Source of the DNA: Chryseobacterium gleum
GTDB lineage: Bacteria; Bacteroidota; Bacteroidia; Flavobacteriales_D; Sanyastnellaceae
DNA: 64,000 nt
Direction of reading: 5' to 3'
NCBI GenBank assembly: GCA_945881835.1
Contig: CAMCVP010000008.1
Coordinates: 32,670-96,669 of the forward strand
The position numbers and the translations under genes were made by a program. Each line of letters opens with the position of its first letter. Position 1 is the stretch's first letter. Positions 62,393 through 64,000 of this stretch are shown in pieces. The notes beneath the pieces are model-generated. The model saw only the letters and a list, made by a program, of their open reading frames with translations. It did not search any database and had not been told where the DNA came from.

Positions 62393-63234
62393 GGAACTCG
62401 TTGCCCTCGCGCTGCTTCCCAAAGCGAGAAATAATCCTGAAGAGAAAGTTTTATTTGTAAAGCTTTTTGAATTTCATCAATTCTCCCCAATTTCGAAGTC
62501 CCGATAACGGCTGAGGAAATCACAGGATGTTTTAGAACCCAAACTACCGCTATGCAAGCAGGTGTGCAGTCGTATTTATTTGCAAGAGTCTGTAGCATGT
62601 CTTTTAAATCGGTTGTAGCGTAGTCTAAATTTAAAATTGGAGAATACGCCGATATCGCTAAACTCTTTGCGGCAAATGACTCTAAATTTCCATTTTCCAT
62701 GGCTCCAAGATCTGAAAGAGAAAACGAAATTTGATTGTGTTCTACTTCAATAAATTTACTCAACCATTCGACCTGGCTAGGAAGGAAGTTAGAAACTCCA
62801 AAGGATTTAATTTTCCCTTCCTTCAAGAGGTTTGTAATGGCTACAGCAATTTCTTCACCCTCCATCAAAGGAGAAGGTCTGTGAAGAAGCAGTATATCAA
62901 GATAATCAGTTTGCAGATCTCGCAAGGACTGTTCAACACATTCCACGATATGAATGCTTGAATAATTATAATGTTTCACAATATTTTGTCGAACGCTTGA
63001 TGGGTTTTCAATGCCCATTTTAGATATCAGCTTTAATTCGGATCGCTGAACAGGAAGACGATTCAAAGCTGCTCCAAATTCGCGTTCACAGGAGTAATCG
63101 CCGTAGAGGTTAGCTAGGTCGAATTCATTCACTCCGTAATCTAACCACTTGGAAATTGTTTCGACATACTGTGCTGTAGACATCTTAGCTCCCCAGCTTC
63201 CCCAGCGCATGGTACCAGCAACAAGTTTTTTCAT
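62389..63234 (-). CDS. Aldo/keto reductase (YdhF-like)
   Basis: A 281-residue NAD(P)H-dependent oxidoreductase with the AKR tetrad: Asp in 'GVNEFDLANLYGDY', Tyr in the same stretch, Lys in 'LKLISKMGI', His in 'LDILLLHRPSP'. C-terminal 'SSAVIGTSKLGRIDEIQKAL' binds cofactor. The physiological substrate is unknown. Confidence 0.93.
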   Translation of the reverse strand: MKKLVAGTMRWGSWGAKMSTAQYVETISKWLDYGVNEFDLANLYGDYSCEREFGAALNRLPVQRSELKLISKMGIENPSSVRQNIVKHYNYSSIHIVECVEQSLRDLQTDYLDILLLHRPSPLMEGEEIAVAITNLLKEGKIKSFGVSNFLPSQVEWLSKFIEVEHNQISFSLSDLGAMENGNLESFAAKSLAISAYSPILNLDYATTDLKDMLQTLANKYDCTPACIAVVWVLKHPVISSAVIGTSKLGRIDEIQKALQIKLSLQDYFSLWEAARGQRVP

Positions 63235-63250
63235 AATGATTCAAGATTAG

Positions 63251-63280
63251 AAAAAAAAAGTGGGGTCGTTAGACCCCACT
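63251..63280 (-). terminator. Terminator of the small secreted-protein gene
   Basis: Perfect 9-bp stem AGTGGGGTC / GACCCCACT with loop GTTA; on the minus strand it is followed by a run of nine T residues. Confidence 0.9.
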
Positions 63281-63300
63281 CTCATTCTTTAATACTTATA

Positions 63301-63741
63301 TTATTTCTTTTTGAAATATAGGCGGGTAATGAAAATACCTTGTCCGTCTTCTTTTCCAGCATCACTTTCAACACCAGAAGCAACGAATGCTAGTTCATAT
63401 CCTTGAGCATCCATTTCATTCAATTTTGACATAATCAATGCGTCGTTTGAAGCAATGTTTTGGAAGTTAATACCAACCATACTGAAGAAGTTCAACATTT
63501 TAGTTTCACGGAATCCACCGATTTTGATGTCTCCACGATCGATATCTCCTTGCTTAGAATCTTTTCCATCTGTGCGCTCGGTTGTGTATGAGTTGTAATC
63601 AAGTTCTGTCGTTGCCTCAATCATACGTGATCTTCCAAGACCGCCTGGTAAAATAGACTCAACAAGAGTAATTACTTTGTACTGTGCAGAAGCCATTGAA
63701 GCGGCGCATGCAATCATAAGTGTGAAAATAACTTTTTTCAT
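63301..63741 (-). CDS. Small secreted protein of unknown function
   Basis: A 146-residue protein with a clear signal peptide (MKKVIFTLMIACAASMASAQ). I recognise no family. The mature part has 'ITLVESILPGGLGRSRMIEATTELDYNSYT', an acidic-basic middle (TDGKDSKQGDIDRGDIKIGG), and an alpha/beta end 'LNEMDAQGYELAFVASGVESD' ... 'IFITRLYFKKK' resembling DUF4177-like 'QGYELVHV' proteins. It has its own terminator; the ATG follows a poly-A tract. Confidence 0.75.
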   Translation of the reverse strand: MKKVIFTLMIACAASMASAQYKVITLVESILPGGLGRSRMIEATTELDYNSYTTERTDGKDSKQGDIDRGDIKIGGFRETKMLNFFSMVGINFQNIASNDALIMSKLNEMDAQGYELAFVASGVESDAGKEDGQGIFITRLYFKKK

Positions 63742-63830
63742 GTGTTTTTTTTTTATTTGAGCGAATTTAGTTCAGACAGGAATAAAAACAATGGAAATCC
63801 GTAATAAAAAATTCCCATTTTCTAAACACG

Positions 63831-63862
63831 AAAAAGCCCCCTGATTTCTCTGGGGGCTTTTT
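63831..63862 (-). terminator. rRNA operon terminator
   Basis: Perfect 11-bp stem AAAAAGCCCCC / GGGGGCTTTTT with a 10-nt loop, just downstream of the 5S gene on the minus strand; it can work in both directions. Confidence 0.9.
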
Positions 63863-63866
63863 GAAG

Positions 63867-63977
<111 letters not shown>

Positions 63978-64000
63978 AAAAGAGATATATTGATAGAGTT

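Overview
The window reads as chromosomal DNA of a proteorhodopsin-bearing Bacteroidota, most likely Flavobacteriales. The evidence is type IX secretion C-terminal tails on several secreted proteins, a TonB receptor with a carboxypeptidase-like N-terminal domain, GWxTD and START-like proteins typical of the phylum, TAnnTTTG promoter elements, a BY-kinase/Wza pair and an AT-rich base composition. Family-level placement is inference (Cryomorphaceae, Schleiferiaceae or Crocinitomicaceae would fit).

Layout. 1-8.5 kb: the 3' part of a very large secreted protein on the minus strand, then a TonB receptor and a secreted beta-helix protein with strongly biased codons. 8.5-19.4 kb: an exopolysaccharide block. 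A minus-strand operon (lipoprotein, Wza, Wzc, methyltransferase) diverges from a plus-strand operon (initiating sugar transferase, cysC, cysD, an FAD/NAD(P) enzyme, cysN). No sulfite-forming genes lie here, so PAPS made here may serve sulfation. 19.4-34.7 kb: FISUMP protein, ArsR-like regulator, IcmF mutase, exonuclease III, a TerB/J-domain protein, a lectin-like secreted protein, two POT transporters, a thioredoxin, a four-helix-bundle protein, citrate synthase and an enoyl-CoA hydratase. 34.8-43.7 kb: TamB, a PH-like protein, rhomboid protease, an NTF2-like lipoprotein, YchF and a split transketolase. 43.9-49.1 kb: a six-repeat secreted protein and then a light-related block: a photolyase-like protein with unusual domain order, DUF2256, a green-tuned proton-pumping proteorhodopsin, and a lycopene cyclase fused to a Blh beta-carotene dioxygenase. 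49.1-63.7 kb: uracil-DNA glycosylase, a T9SS serine protease, an LptF/G permease, three glycosyltransferases, PhoD phosphatase, GWxTD protein, ComEC, HMG-CoA lyase and aldo/keto reductase. The right end is the 5S gene of an rRNA operon reading leftward.

The two most unusual things are (i) five intergenic arrays built from tiny palindromes, each with an exactly 3-nt centre, separated by fixed 5- or 6-nt spacers, with stems that vary between units but stay self-complementary; and (ii) the CrtY-Blh fusion directly downstream of proteorhodopsin, which would turn lycopene into retinal in one polypeptide. All calls come from reading the sequence; no database search was run.
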